A DNA stretch of 64,000 nt from Primulina eburnea (Eukaryota > Streptophyta > Magnoliopsida > Lamiales > Gesneriaceae): NCBI RefSeq assembly GCF_022965805.1, contig NC_133103.1:25879462-25943461 (forward strand), in the 5' to 3' direction. Both the position numbers and the translations under genes were made by a program. Positions 25,771-37,388 of the stretch are shown one piece after another (position 1 is the stretch's first letter; every line of letters begins with the position of its first letter). The notes beneath the pieces were generated by a model, which saw nothing but the letters and a program-made list of their open reading frames with translations, was not told where the DNA came from and searched no databases.

Positions 25771-26700
25771 TGTGGGGACCCGGACGCTAATCAAGTTCTT
25801 AATCATGTTTGGGACTAATTAATCAATTATAAAACAGGGTCTAAATTTTTTTTTCAAATACAACGCGGAAACGTAATATCATTTACTCAAATTACATATT
25901 AAACATGAACATACAAATCTTGCGTTATCTACAAGAATCCAACTAGGTTCAACTACATATCAGTGCTGAATCCTATGTTGCTCCGAAGCCTGGATCTCCA
26001 CGCTATCTAATCTTCTCTCCTCCTCTTCTTGACCCTGATCCAGCCCCACCTGTTGTCATGCACACATACAAAACAAGACAACAGCCGGATAACTCCGGTG
26101 AGATATAAATATCCACATGCAGTCATATAAAAGCATATACGGAAGCATATAAGAATTATTCATAACATGTCTCCAATCAGAAACATAAATCCATAGCAAA
26201 CATTCAATAATCATGAATGGTATAAACAATGTAAATCAACATGTCATATCAGACTCAACTCAACCGACACGTCGTCTCAGACTCGACTCCACTGACGCGT
26301 CGTCTCAGACACGACTCAACTCTAACCTAGGGATCCCGATGTCTGGATATAGGTAATTATATCGAATCTCAGTCGATAGGAATGAATCAATTCCTAAACG
26401 GCATCGATATAATTAATATCTCCAGTGTCTAGGCGAATCAGCCGCAGAATTGACGACTCAGTCAATAACCTGACGAATCAGCCGGTAATTAGGCGAATCA
26501 ACCAATAATCAGACCACTCAGCCTGTAATTAAGCGAATCAGCTTAAGTTTAGATGAATCAGTCAATCACCAGACGAATCAGCCGGTGACTAGGCGAATCA
26601 GCCTATAATAAGACGAATCAGTCAATAACCACCTGTTGTGGGGACCCGGACGCTAATCAAGTTCTTAATCATGTTTGGGACTAATTAATCAATTCTAAAA
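25771..26700 (-). mobile_element. Truncated, rearranged 3' LTR of G4
   Basis: The first 858 bases match the 5' LTR, then the sequence breaks off at about 26628 inside the minisatellite. It continues CACCTGT followed by a second TGTGGGGACCCGG start (26635) and about 66 bases of LTR to 26700, then the worn pol. CACCTGT next to TGTGGGG is the PBS side of a 5' LTR, so a PBS/5'-LTR junction fragment sits here. The U3, TATA box and palindromes are missing from this LTR. Confidence 0.8.
26431..26628. repeat. Minisatellite, about 20-bp unit, in the G4 3' LTR
   Basis: About nine to ten imperfect copies of a unit like AGGCGAATCAGCCGGTAATT. In the LTRs of G5 and G6 the same place holds only two to four diverged units of the type AGGCACCTCTGCCCAAGAC. 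The LTR is cut at the right end of this array. Confidence 0.8.
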
Positions 26701-28790
26701 CATCTGTCTGCTAGAATCAATCTCGAATTACTGGCTATACAACATCCGTATATACCAATCTATAGCTTATGACATATCAGTACTATTAGCTATTATCAAT
26801 CTATTATGCTCAAATTAAGGATATCATTCCCCTACCAACCGTCCTCATCCGACGTTGGCATACTAAATCTGTCAATTCTGATCTATATTCATTCTTTTCT
26901 GCCTTCTCTGCAAAAGAATTCTGTAGTATTCACTGTATAATATCTTGTCTGTAACTATCTCATTATCCATCTGATAATCTGATAGCTATAATTATACCAT
27001 AATTCATATAATGACAATATGAACTATCATCTAGTGCTAACATCCAGCACTTCAGTTCTCTAAATATCTTCCAATATCTGGATAGTATACTCTGACTATC
27101 TCCTAGTCAATCTGACCATTTCTTTGACACCGATCTTTGTCATCTGGTCGTGTTTGTACGTGATCTGGTACAAACAAACAGATATAGATTGAACAACCTG
27201 TCAATCACAATCATATCATATCACAATCTGTAGAAAATTGCGGTAATTTCGTTACGAAAACCATAGAAATGTACTCCTATTTCTATTTAAAACTATACAA
27301 TTCTGTAATAAATCTTCTGATTTCTATCTTTCTATCTTTTCTGTTAGCAATTCAGACATATCAGTACAATTTCTGCCAACATTTCAGTACAAATTCTGTT
27401 ATAACTGATTTAATCTATCTATATCATACCTGTCTGTTCGAATCTCATACATTCTCAGTCAGCAAAATGAACACTGAATCCACTACAATGCATTTCTGAC
27501 ACTGTCTGTAATTTCAGATTCAAACTATTCGGTATAAACAAATTAGTTAATAATAAAATTTAAAGAAAAATACCTACCTGGTATTCGGCTCTGATTATAA
27601 ATATCAATTCTGTTATACAACTCTGAAACCTTCTGATATCATAACACAATCAGTCTAATACAAAACACAAAATCACATATCTGTTTCTCTAACTGGTACT
27701 CTGTTCTGATTATCGAAATATTGTTCTAACCACTCTGATCACGTTTCTGAACTGCTAAAATTCTCAAATTCATTTCTTATACAAGCTGAACTGTATATAC
27801 TCTCAACGGTTCATACAATCTGTATCAATACTGATTCAGAATAAAAATAATCTATACTAATATAGTAAATATATAGGATTGTAAGTTCTAACAATACTAT
27901 CGATTCTGACAAATCAAGCAGATCTTCATGCCATTCTGATCAACTGCTATATCTCATCTGCAAATACAATATGCCCCCAACCAATATAAGTTGTCTCAAA
28001 TACTGTTCCAGAACAATAATAATACTCAAGTAGATATAAACAACAATCATACTCGATAATCTATCAATTCAGGCCGAAAAGAAATTTCTGACATATCTGA
28101 CATTTTTGAAATTTCTTACTTTCCTGACCTTTCTGACATTTCTGATCCTTCTGATCTTTCTGATATCGGTATCTTTCTCAGTCACTGATCACAATCTCAA
28201 CTGTGTCAAAATCAATCAGTATACTAACTTCAGATATCGCATACTTTGAATACAATCTGTTTCAAGCAGGATTCTTATCTGAATAATTTCTGTATACGAA
28301 AATCACAGTTCTCCGAATATTCGATACCATCTTCAAATATTCGATTCAATCAATCAGATGTTGCAAATATATCCCATATCATAGATATAATAAGCATGAA
28401 ATTATCAGAATATCTCTGAACCTACTGAAACATAGCAAAGAGGAACATTAAATCAGATGTAACTCCTGGTCAGTACTCTTCTACTGATCTTTTAATTCTT
28501 TCTGTATCATTCTGTACATTCCATATCATTCTGTACTGAATTCTAATCAAATAAACAGTACCTGATCTTGATTCAATTCTGAAATCCATCTTTCTGATAT
28601 AAAGCAAATCTGCAATCTTATCTGAAAAATCATCAGTCAACTCTTTCATCATTGGCAAATCTGCCAATGCTAGGCTCGATTTCAGTGTATCTACTGAATA
28701 CATAAGGATACTATCTGTTCCTTTCTGTATTAATCGAGTCATATACAATCTGAGTATCACAAGAATCCTGAATCTAAAATTCTTACCGTG
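26701..28790 (-). pseudogene. pol: Eroded pol of G4
   Basis: No frame is left. The stretch follows the worn pol of G3 in order: GGCTATACAACATCCGTATA near 26733 matches 18430, 27120-27500 matches 18930-19270 and 28100-28340 matches 19770-19960. Then 28640-28760 resembles the RT-start region of G5 (44850-44950). A minus frame at 28470-28760 keeps fragments such as DSILMYSVDTLKSSLALADLPMMKELTDDF in damaged form. Shared erosion with G3 marks a common non-autonomous ancestor. Confidence 0.6.
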
Positions 28791-28796
28791 AAATCT

Positions 28797-29199
28797 CTAC
28801 TCATCAATACTTAAGTGCCCCTGTCTCAGATCTGAAAACTCTGCACTTTTATCTTGTCTGTATGATACGGGGAAAAATCTTTGATAGAATTCAACCTTAA
28901 AAATTTTCCACGTAATCGGTGAACTACGCTGTTCCAGGAATTTCTTGGTTACTAACCACCATCTCTTTGCACTCTCTTGTAGCTGGTTCTCAATCAGTGT
29001 AATTCTACAATCATCGGTGAACCAAAGAAATTCAAATAGCATCTCTATTTCTTCAAGCCAATTCTCACAATCTACTGGCGTCTCAGTACCATTCAGAATC
29101 GGCGATTGAAACGACTGAAACTTCTTCAATTCTGTTTCTATCAAAATTTCTAACACACCCATCTGGCTAGTCGAAGTACTACCTCTCTCTGGAATTCTC
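28797..29199 (-). pseudogene. gag: gag core of G4, start codon lost and nucleocapsid deleted
   Basis: The frame starts at 29199 as ATA (ATG in G1 and G5), with (I)PPRRIPERGSTS, then ELKKFQSFQ, WLEEIEMLFEF, RWWLVTKKF, FKVEFYQRFFPVSYR and RQGHLSIDE with a stop at 28797. The C-terminal half with the CCHC knuckle is absent; worn pol follows directly. The lost start codon is shared with G3. Confidence 0.82.
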
Positions 29200-29534
29200 C
29201 GAGGCGGTATATCTGATTACCAAAACATTAGTAACCCAAATACAACAAACCTGTTGAAATCTTTCTCTGATCATCTTACTGCTGATCATGAATCAGATCT
29301 GATTCATACTCAATAATACATAATACCCATTCAAATCAGAAAGCAGGTAACCATGTATTTTAAAGCAGTAAAACATAGTCTCATGCTAGCATACATAATG
29401 TTAATCTACATTAAAATCAATCTCATGCTATCAATCACATGCAAGGTAAGAAATCTCAATCTACCCCGCTCATTCTCTTCTATCTCAATCTAAAGGATCT
29501 ATCGCTCTGACTATCTCAGTCCAAAGGATCTATC

Positions 29535-29546
29535 GCTCTGATACCA
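29535..29546 (-). promoter_or_regulatory. Primer-binding site of G4
   Basis: The minus strand reads TGGTATCAGAGC, five bases from the 5' LTR boundary at 29552. The leader covers about 29200-29534. Confidence 0.92.
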
Positions 29547-30210
29547 CCTGTTGTGGGGACCCGGACGCTAATCAAGTTCTTAATCATGTTTGGGACTAAT
29601 TAATCAATTATAAAACATGGTCTAAATTTTTTTTTCAAATACAAAGCGGAAACGTAATGTAATTTACTCAAATTACATATTAAACATGAACATACAAATC
29701 TTGCGTTATCTACAAGAATCCAACTAGGTTCAACTACATATCAGTGCTGAATCCTATGTTGCTCCGAAGCCCGGATCTCCACGCTATCTAATCTTCTCTC
29801 CTCCTCTTCTTGACCCTGATCCAGCCCCACCTGTTGTCATGCACACATACAAAACAAGACAACAGCCGGATAACTCCGGTGAGATATAAATATCCACATG
29901 CAGTCATATAAAAGCATATACGGAAGCATATAAGAATTATTCATAACATGTCTCCAATCAGAAACATAAATCCATAGTAAACATTCAATAATCATGAATG
30001 GTATAAACAATGTAAATCAACATGTCATATCAGACTCAACTCAACCGACACGTCGTCTCAGACTCGACTCCACTGACGCGTCGTCTCAGACACGACTCAA
30101 CTCTAACCTAGGGATCCCGATGTCTAGATATAGGTAATTATATCGAATCTCAGTCGATAGGAATGAATTAATTCCTAAACGGCATCGATATAATTAATAT
30201 CTCCAGTGTC

Positions 30211-30520
30211 TGGGCGAATCAGCCGCAGAATTGACGACTCAGTCAATAACCTGACGAATCTGCCGGTAATTAGGCGAATCAGCCAATAATCAGACCACTC
30301 AGCCTGTAATTAAGTGAATCAGCTTAAGTTTAGACGAATCAGTCAATCACCAGACGAATCAGCCGGTGACTAGGCGAATCAGCCTATAATAAGACGAATC
30401 AGTCAATAACCCGACGAATCAGCCGGTGACTAGGCGAATCAGCCTATGACTCAACGACTCAGTAATCAATACATACAGTCAGTATCTAAGCAACTCAATC
30501 AATGACTAGCGAATCAGCAG
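30211..30520. repeat. Minisatellite, about 20-bp unit, in the G4 5' LTR
   Basis: About fourteen imperfect copies of GGCGAATCAGCCxxTAAxxA, alternating with units reading GACGACTCAGTCAATAAC. It is the longest version of this array in the window. Confidence 0.8.
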
Positions 30521-31344
30521 TCATTACATGCAGTGGCTATAAATCAATAGACTACAATCATCAATCTCATCAATTACAAGAATCAATGTAATAAAATAAG
30601 TATGTGATTTAGGGAAACTCGAGTCAAACCTTCCTCGAGTTGTGCAATCCCAACTCAACATTAATTTATACCTTTATCTTCTCGCTCTGACGAAGACGAA
30701 GTCTCGTATCCTGATCTGTCTATACCCAGTCTGGCAATGACAATCATATAAATACAATATCAGTACATAACTTGAATCAAAACCTGTTCTGATCAATACT
30801 CAAATCGGTATATAATCTGATCCATATCTGAACAAGTTACAATCTAATTCACAACAAAAATATCACGCTACAATCAAAATCATTACGGAATCTGATCAAC
30901 TGATGTTTCGACGACCTAACAATACAATCTGAATACCCCGTCATTCTGAACACCACAGATATAATACCACGAGTCATAATCGGTATTAATACAATTTATA
31001 ATCTCAACGATAACACAAATCTGATATCGAATCTCAGTCAATATCTTTCAAAAATCATAACAATTGCATAATCAGTCTATTCTTTAATCTGACTTCGATT
31101 ATACAATATCTACTATAGCAGAAACACTATATCTGGTTTCTATTCAATTCTGACAATATCATAAATTCAAATCATGTCTAAACGTAACAAAACTTACGTC
31201 CAGATGAAGCCTGCTCTGACAGGAGCACAGTACTGTGTCCGGATTCAAAATCGAACGGACGGATTGATCGCAAATCAATTTCTAAACTCAAGAAGCAATC
31301 CTTCCTCGGAATTCCCCTTTTTCTCCCGAGATTATAACGTTCGT

Positions 31345-31642
31345 ATGTATATATATGTATATATATACATAATTCGTGCATCACGAGACCAAGTGGCATT
31401 TTGTCAAAATGCATGCCGCGCGCATATGCGCGCACAAAGCCGCGCATTTGCGCCGGAGCTTCGGCCCGGCATCTGCTGCATATCTTCTCGCGCATATGCG
31501 CGACGTTGCTCGCGCATATGCGCGAGATGTTCGGCCTCGCACCTCCGCTCTTCGCGCATATGCGCGCGTTTCTCCGCGCATATGCGCCCAACGTTCTGGA
31601 CCACCCGCGCATGACTCGCGCACCTCGTTGCGCATGTGCATG
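31345..31642 (-). promoter_or_regulatory. G4 5' LTR promoter: TATA tract plus type-A palindromes
   Basis: A TATATA-rich tract (31345-31369) lies before about nine CGCGCATATGCGCG-type palindromes between 31417 and 31642. Good copies are near 31417, 31488, 31510, 31554 and 31576, and degenerate ones near 31440, 31606 and 31630. This is the densest type-A cluster in the window. Confidence 0.6.
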
Positions 31643-31786
31643 ATGGCTTCGTCCTTCTCTTTATTTGGTGTATTTTCTCGTCTTTTCCGGCCCGATCTGT
31701 TCTATCTATAATCGTCTCGATTAATCTATAAATCATTTCAGATTAATCTCTGGTTACAGTAATAAAATCTTGGGCATTACAAATAC

Positions 31787-33959
31787 AGATCTGCAAGTTT
31801 TTGTATATCTTAATACCTCTTGGGTGGATGGAATACGGAGACGCATGTGCCTCTGACAAGATGTCTTCTCTGATGGAATCAACATTAGGCACCCACATTC
31901 TACCTCTGTATCTCACAATACCATCGGACACTGTGTAGAGTACACTGTCTTTGGCTTCGTCTTTCAGCCTCCATTTCTGCAATTGCTCGTCTGAAGGCTG
32001 TCCTTTACGGATTCGGTCTAGCAAATCGGATTTGACTGTCAGATTGGATAGTCTGCGAGCTCTGCCCTTGGGATAAACCTCTAACCCAAGCCTCTGAATC
32101 TCACACTGAAGAGGTCTCTATACTGACAACTGTGTTATGCTTGCAAATTTTTGGCTTAATGCATCTGCCACAACGTTAGCTTTCCCTGGATGGTAGCTAA
32201 TTTCGCAATCATAGTCTTTTACCAATTCCAACCACCGTCTCTGCCTTATACTCAGTTCTTACTGCGTGAAAAAATACTTGAGACTCTTGTGATCAGTGAA
32301 TATCTGGTATTTCTCGTCATACAAGTAGTGTCTCCAAAACTTCAACGCAAAGACAACATCGGCTAACTCAAGATCATGAGTCGTGTAGTTCTTCTCATGC
32401 ACCTTCAACTACCTGGAAGCATAAGCTTTTACCCGATCATGTTGCATCAACACTTCGCCTAACCCGAGCTTAGATGCATCGATGTATAACACGAAGTTTC
32501 CTTGCCCCGATGGCATCGCTAACACTGGTGCAGAAATCAGATCTTGCTTCAAGGTATCGAAGCACTTTTGGCACTCGCCACTCCACACGAACTAAGCATT
32601 CTTCTTGGTCAGTGAAGTGAGTGGCACTGCTATCGACGAAAACCCCTGAATAAACTTATGGTAGTAACCTGCTAAACTTAGAAATCTGCGGATCTCTAAA
32701 GCATTCTTTGGCTCAACCCATTTCTTAACGACTGCCATCTTTGCTGGATCCACCTCAATACCAATGCTTGACACTATGTGACCCAAAAATGATACCTTCT
32801 CCAACCAGAATTCACACTTACTGAACTTCGCAAATAACTTGCGACTCTGCAAGATCTGTAAAACTGTCCTCAAATGCTTACTGTGCTCCTCGTGGCTCTT
32901 CGAGTATATAAGGATGTCATCAATGAATACTATGACGAACTGATCTAAGTAGGGCTGAAAAACTCGGTTCATGCGGTCCATGAAAATTGCTGGAGCATTC
33001 GTCAGTCCAAACGACATCACCAAGAACTCGTAATGTCCATACCTGGTTTTAAAGGCTATCTTGTGTACATCTGCGTCCTTCACCTTCAGCTGGTGATACC
33101 TTGATCGAAGATCTATCTTAGAGAACACTGAAGCTCTCTTCGACTGATCGAACAAGTCATCGATCCTTTGTAATGCATATTTATTCTTGATCGTTACCTT
33201 GTTCAATTCTCGGTAATTGATACACAGCCTTATGCTCCCATCCTTCTTCTTCAAAAAGTGCACTGGTGCGCCCCACTGTAAGAAAATAGGGCGAATGAAT
33301 TCCTTGTCAAGGAGCTCCTGAATCTGCTGCTTGAGTTCTAACATCTCAGCTGGAGCTAATCGATACAGTGCCTTAGAGATTGGCACTATGCATGGCATAA
33401 AATCAATGGAGAACTCCACCTCTCTCTGGTGGAAGGCCTGTGACGTCGTCAGGAAAATCTCTGACTACTAGTACTTCAGATATAGATGGAGTGGGCACGT
33501 CATGTGTGGAAATAATGCTGGCCAAAAAGACCTGACACCCCTTAGAAATAAGTTTCCGTGCCTGCATGCAAGAGATCATGCGAGGGAAACTTCTCCAGTT
33601 GACTGGTTCAAATAGAAACTGCTCCATACCCAACGATCTAACCAATACCGACCTTTTCTGAAAATCAATCAGGACTCGGTTCTTTGTCAGCCAGTCCATG
33701 CCCAAAATAATATCAAATTTTTGCATTGGCAACACAATCAAATCTGCATACACTAGATGGCCTTGCAGTTCAAGATCGATGTTTTTGACCACGCTAGTAG
33801 CCGACAATTCTTCCCCTGATGGCACTGTCACTGAATAGTTCACGTCAAGGTCAATGGACTTGACGTTCTAATGATTAGCAAACATATCCAAGATAAATGA
33901 ATGAGTGGCCCCAGAATCTATCAAGGGCTTAGTAGCTAATCTCTTAATGAAAATATTTC
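31787..33959 (-). pseudogene. pol: X pol: protease, RT and RNase H, with stops
   Basis: From 33959 leftwards: the protease active-site block (LIDSGATHSF), then an aspartic-protease body with DIILGMDWL, then RT. The RT has [15 protein letters not shown] entry sequence, [32 protein letters not shown] and the catalytic [10 protein letters not shown] (the F/YxDD box), followed by CEFWL and LAGYYHKFI. RNase H ([25 protein letters not shown]) and the integrase linker follow to 31787, where G4 sits. Stops at about 33870, 32593, 32412, 32262 and 32117 kill it. RT itself is a long clean block (32592-33419). Confidence 0.92.
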
Positions 33960-34120
33960 CTGAGAGACGTTAGCACAACCCAACTTATATCCCAAAAGTT
34001 CTAATATCATACTTAAGCAATGAAAGACACCAAAATACCAGTTAAAACACTAATAATCTCAATCAAAATAAACATGCATGCATGGAAAAAATTTTAATAC
34101 TGCTGAATTAAATACGTTAC
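33960..34120 (-). other. Intron-like interval between gag and protease of X (161 bp)
   Basis: The minus strand reads ACTG then GTAACGTATTTA at 34120 and ends GCTAACGTCTCTCAG at 33960, then GAAATATTTTC. It is AT-rich with GT...AG ends. Removing it joins the gag end (QGRVFAMHAQEV...) in frame to the protease block (LIDSGATHSF). The joint falls where G5 and Z have no extra sequence. Read through, the frame meets TGA at 34061-34059, about 20 codons in. A CTAAC branch-like word is present but close to the AG. Splicing is inferred, not shown. Confidence 0.7.
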
Positions 34121-34133
34121 CAGTCAACAATGT

Positions 34134-35500
34134 TGTGGGGACCCGGACGATAATTCATTTCTTAATCATTTTTGGGAATAATTGGATCAATTCAAATAAC
34201 TGGGTCTAAATTTTTTTAAATACAAGTGCGGAACATAATATAATCAATTTGATATACATCTCAAAATAAAAGTACAAGTCTTGTACTAAAATATTATAAC
34301 AAACTCCTGTTCTTTCACTACATATCAAGTGAAAGTAACTCTACTTCTGAATCTGGATCTCCACGCTAAAATATAATCTCTCATCCTCGTCTTGACCCTG
34401 ATTTTGTTCCACCTGTTGTCTTGCACACATACAAACACAATAATAGCCGGATAACTCCGGTGAGAATAATATTCCCAGTATAAAAAACGTATACATGTAA
34501 TCATATAAAAACATATATAAAATCATATAACAATCATCAATAACATGTATCAATTTGAATCTTAAAATGTTATAAAACTATAACACAAACTCATATCGCT
34601 GACTCGACTCTGATCTAGTCTAGTCTAGGGATCCCGGTTCCCGGACGATGACATATCTTATCGAATCTCAGCAAAAGAAGTCGATCTACTTCTAAGAAAC
34701 ATCGATATCAACCAATCATCCAATGTCTAGGCACCTCTGCCCAAGAATTGTCACCTCTGCCTATGACTCGTTCTCGTAATCTATCTTCTATTCTCTGCTA
34801 TTCTATAAGTCAATAGAATAGACATACACATTCAAATAATATAACAATATTAAAACAATAACAAACAAGTATGTTGTTTAGGAAGAGTCAAGTATAACTC
34901 GAGTCAATCTCCCGGTTAACATTGATTTATACCTTTCTCTTGTCGATCTGATGAAGTCGAAGTCTCGAATTCGAAGCCTGTCAATACACAATCTGGCAAT
35001 GACAATATCAAGGAGTATAATATCAATACACCACTCAAATCAATACTGAATATAATCAGAACTCAATCTAATTGTGTTTCAAAGACATAACTGCACAATC
35101 TCAATAAACCCAGCAATACAAATTAACATATATCAATTCCCACAACTCATAATCGATAACAATACAAATCTGATATCAAATCTCTATCAAATCCATTCTG
35201 AAAATTATAAAAATTTCATACGGTATCTGTTCTTCAATCCGATTTCGATTATACGATGTCTTTTATGTCAAGAACACCATGTATCAATCATATATGATTT
35301 CTTTAATAGCATATTTTCAAATCATATCAAAACGTAGTAAAACTTATGTCCGTGTGTAGCTCTTGTCGAGAAGATCACAGAAATATGTTCAGATCGAAAA
35401 TCGGACGGACGGATTTTGAACAAAGCACTTGTTAATCTTCGAAGGAATTTGGTGCTTTTTGGATACATTTCTAATCTTCGGACGGACGGACGGCATTACA
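34134..35500 (-). mobile_element. 3' LTR of G5, promoter region deleted
   Basis: 1367 bp against 1794 bp for the 5' LTR. The two agree to about 35463 (GGTGCTTTTTGGA), after which this copy jumps through GGACGGACGGACGG to GCATTACA at 35500. The TATA tract and all type-A palindromes are missing. A polypurine tract (minus strand AGGGGGGGTGAAA) follows at about 35501-35513. Confidence 0.85.
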
Positions 35501-35598
35501 TTTCACCCCCCCTAAGATACGATTTCGTCCCCGAAATCACAGGCAATTAAATCATATCAGAAAGAAATGTATAACAGAAGCTGAATAGAAAACTCACA

Positions 35599-36159
35599 TC
35601 AGTAAAAAAACTCTGGGAATCTTTGTCTCATATCTGATTCAGTTTCCCAAGTTGCTTCTTCAATGTCATGACGACTCCACTGAACTTTCACAAGCGGAAT
35701 AGTCTTCGTTCTGAGTTGTTTTTCTTTACGATCTAGAATCTGGATCGGCTTTTCAAAGTAAGTTAGTGTCTCATTAAGTTCTGCTTCGTCTGGCTGAAGA
35801 ATATGTGAAGCATCACGAATACACTTACGTAATAAAGATACATGAAAGAGAACATGTATTCCAGATAGAGAAGGCGGTAATGCGAATCGATAGGCACGAT
35901 CTCCTATCTTCTCGAGAATCTCGTACGGCCCAATGTATCGTGGAGACAACTTCCATTTCTTGCCAAATCTGACAACGCTTTGAAAGGAGAAATCTTCAAA
36001 AATACTCTATCTCCTGCTTCAAATACCAACGGTCAATGTCGAACATTGGCATATTTGGTCTGCCTATCTTGAGCTGTCTTCATTCTTTTCTGAATCAGCT
36101 TCACTTTTCTGTCATATCTCTAATCATATCAGGTCCAATCTCAGGTACCTCGGAGATAC
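35599..36159 (-). pseudogene. pol: G5 pol end: integrase C-terminus and chromodomain
   Basis: From 36159 leftwards: sequence equal to SEVPEIGPDMIR, a damaged linker with a frameshift around 35950-35990, then LSPRYIGPYEILEKIGDRAYRFALPP, HVSLLRKCIRDASHILQ and the chromodomain-like end PIQILDRKEKQLRTK, LVKVQWSR, EEATWETESDMRQRFPEFF with a stop at 35599. It joins the integrase core at 40912 once L2 is removed. Confidence 0.9.
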
Positions 36160-37388
36160 TGTAGAACCCGTAAATTAGACCACGTATAAGCCATGCATAA
36201 TTGGAGTATTTTAAATTAAAATGATTTTATTGCATGAGTATTTAAATCCTTCCTTTAAAGTTAATTATTTTATGCAGTAGTTTAATTTTTATCTTTTCAG
36301 TTAATTCAATGAGGTCGGGCTGGAGTTGGAGTTTTGAGATAAAATTTAATATTAAGAAAACGTTCTCAGAATTTATTTTAGCTAACTAATAAGTTAATTT
36401 AAGTTAAAAGGAGGTTTAAGGAATTATTTAAGTAACTTGAGGTAAGTAGGAAATAAGTTCATTTGGGTTCCATAATTAGTGTGTTAATTCATTAAATTAT
36501 TTAAAGGATATGTAAGGCTCTAAAGATTTAAAATACACTAACTAAACAATATTTCCCCTCCTTTTATTAGATTAATTTCGGTCACCCCTTAAGTGAGATA
36601 ACATTTCTTTGACAACTCACCACGTTTGACTCTTTCTTTATTATTTCTTGGCATGATAATCCTTTCACTTTTAATCACCATTAATTAACAATAAATCATC
36701 ATCCTAGCCTTGGTAGACATGAAGAATCGGTCATACCCCAACTATCCCTCCAACAATCATTTTGATATCAAATCATTTCAAATTCAAAAGAGAGCAAGAC
36801 TTGGTCTTGCCATCCATTTTATATTGCAACTCCCTCCATCTATCCTAACCATATTCCCCCTCATCACCACCAAAATTCAGAGCACTCTCATTGTAAAAAA
36901 AATAACATCGTGAGCCTCATAGCAAGATTAAGAGAGAAAAACCGATTAGAAGCAAGAAAAGAAGATCACTCCGTCTCCTCTGCGCCGCGTCGTCATATTC
37001 ATTCGTTTTCTTTTCAAAACTAAACCAAGGCATGTTTATATTTTATTTGCTCTTCAATCAAGTCATATTATTATTTTAAAACATCATGTATGCACGAATC
37101 TTGAGGGAAAAACCGAAATACATCAAGAATTTTCAGGAAAAGAGCATGTAGATTTCGGCCCTCCCCTTGTGCTCTCACGGTTTGCTGGTTTTTGGTGTTT
37201 TCAGGTGTTTGGCTCATGTCCAGGCTCCCAAGGCTGCACCTAGACATGTATGAAATGTTAGGATCATATTGGTCCAATAGTTCAAGCCCATGCATGCTGG
37301 AAATCGATCCTTGACAGCAACTCCCTCCTAGTGTCATTTGTGGTTCGATTTTTGTCACCTTTCTGTCAAGGGGAGAGTTTCTGATATT

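Larger units (their letters stand above)
25771..31781 (-). mobile_element. Gypsy element G4, inserted in X integrase
   Basis: Perfect AATAC duplications flank it (25766-25770 and 31782-31786), and X integrase coding resumes across it. It has a complete 5' LTR (29552-31781), PBS, a gag piece and an eroded pol like that of G3. The left LTR (25771-26628) is cut short, and a 73-base scrap with a second LTR start follows. It lacks RT and integrase frames. Confidence 0.9.
29552..31781 (-). mobile_element. 5' LTR of G4
   Basis: 2230 bp, from TGTGGGGACCCGG to TCTTGGGCATTACA. It holds the minisatellite at 30211-30520, the TATA tract and the palindrome cluster at 31345-31642. The part shared with the 3' LTR (29552-30420) differs at only a few positions, so the insertion is also fairly young. 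Confidence 0.9.

Noticed and set aside
31417..31642. Evenly spaced repeats that could suggest a CRISPR array
   Set aside because: Units are 14-16 bp palindromes with irregular spacers, inside an LTR of a plant genome.
33960..34120. The 161-bp interval as a small MITE insertion
   Set aside because: No terminal inverted repeats and no target duplication at its edges, while GT...AG ends and exact frame restoration fit an intron better. Not fully excluded.
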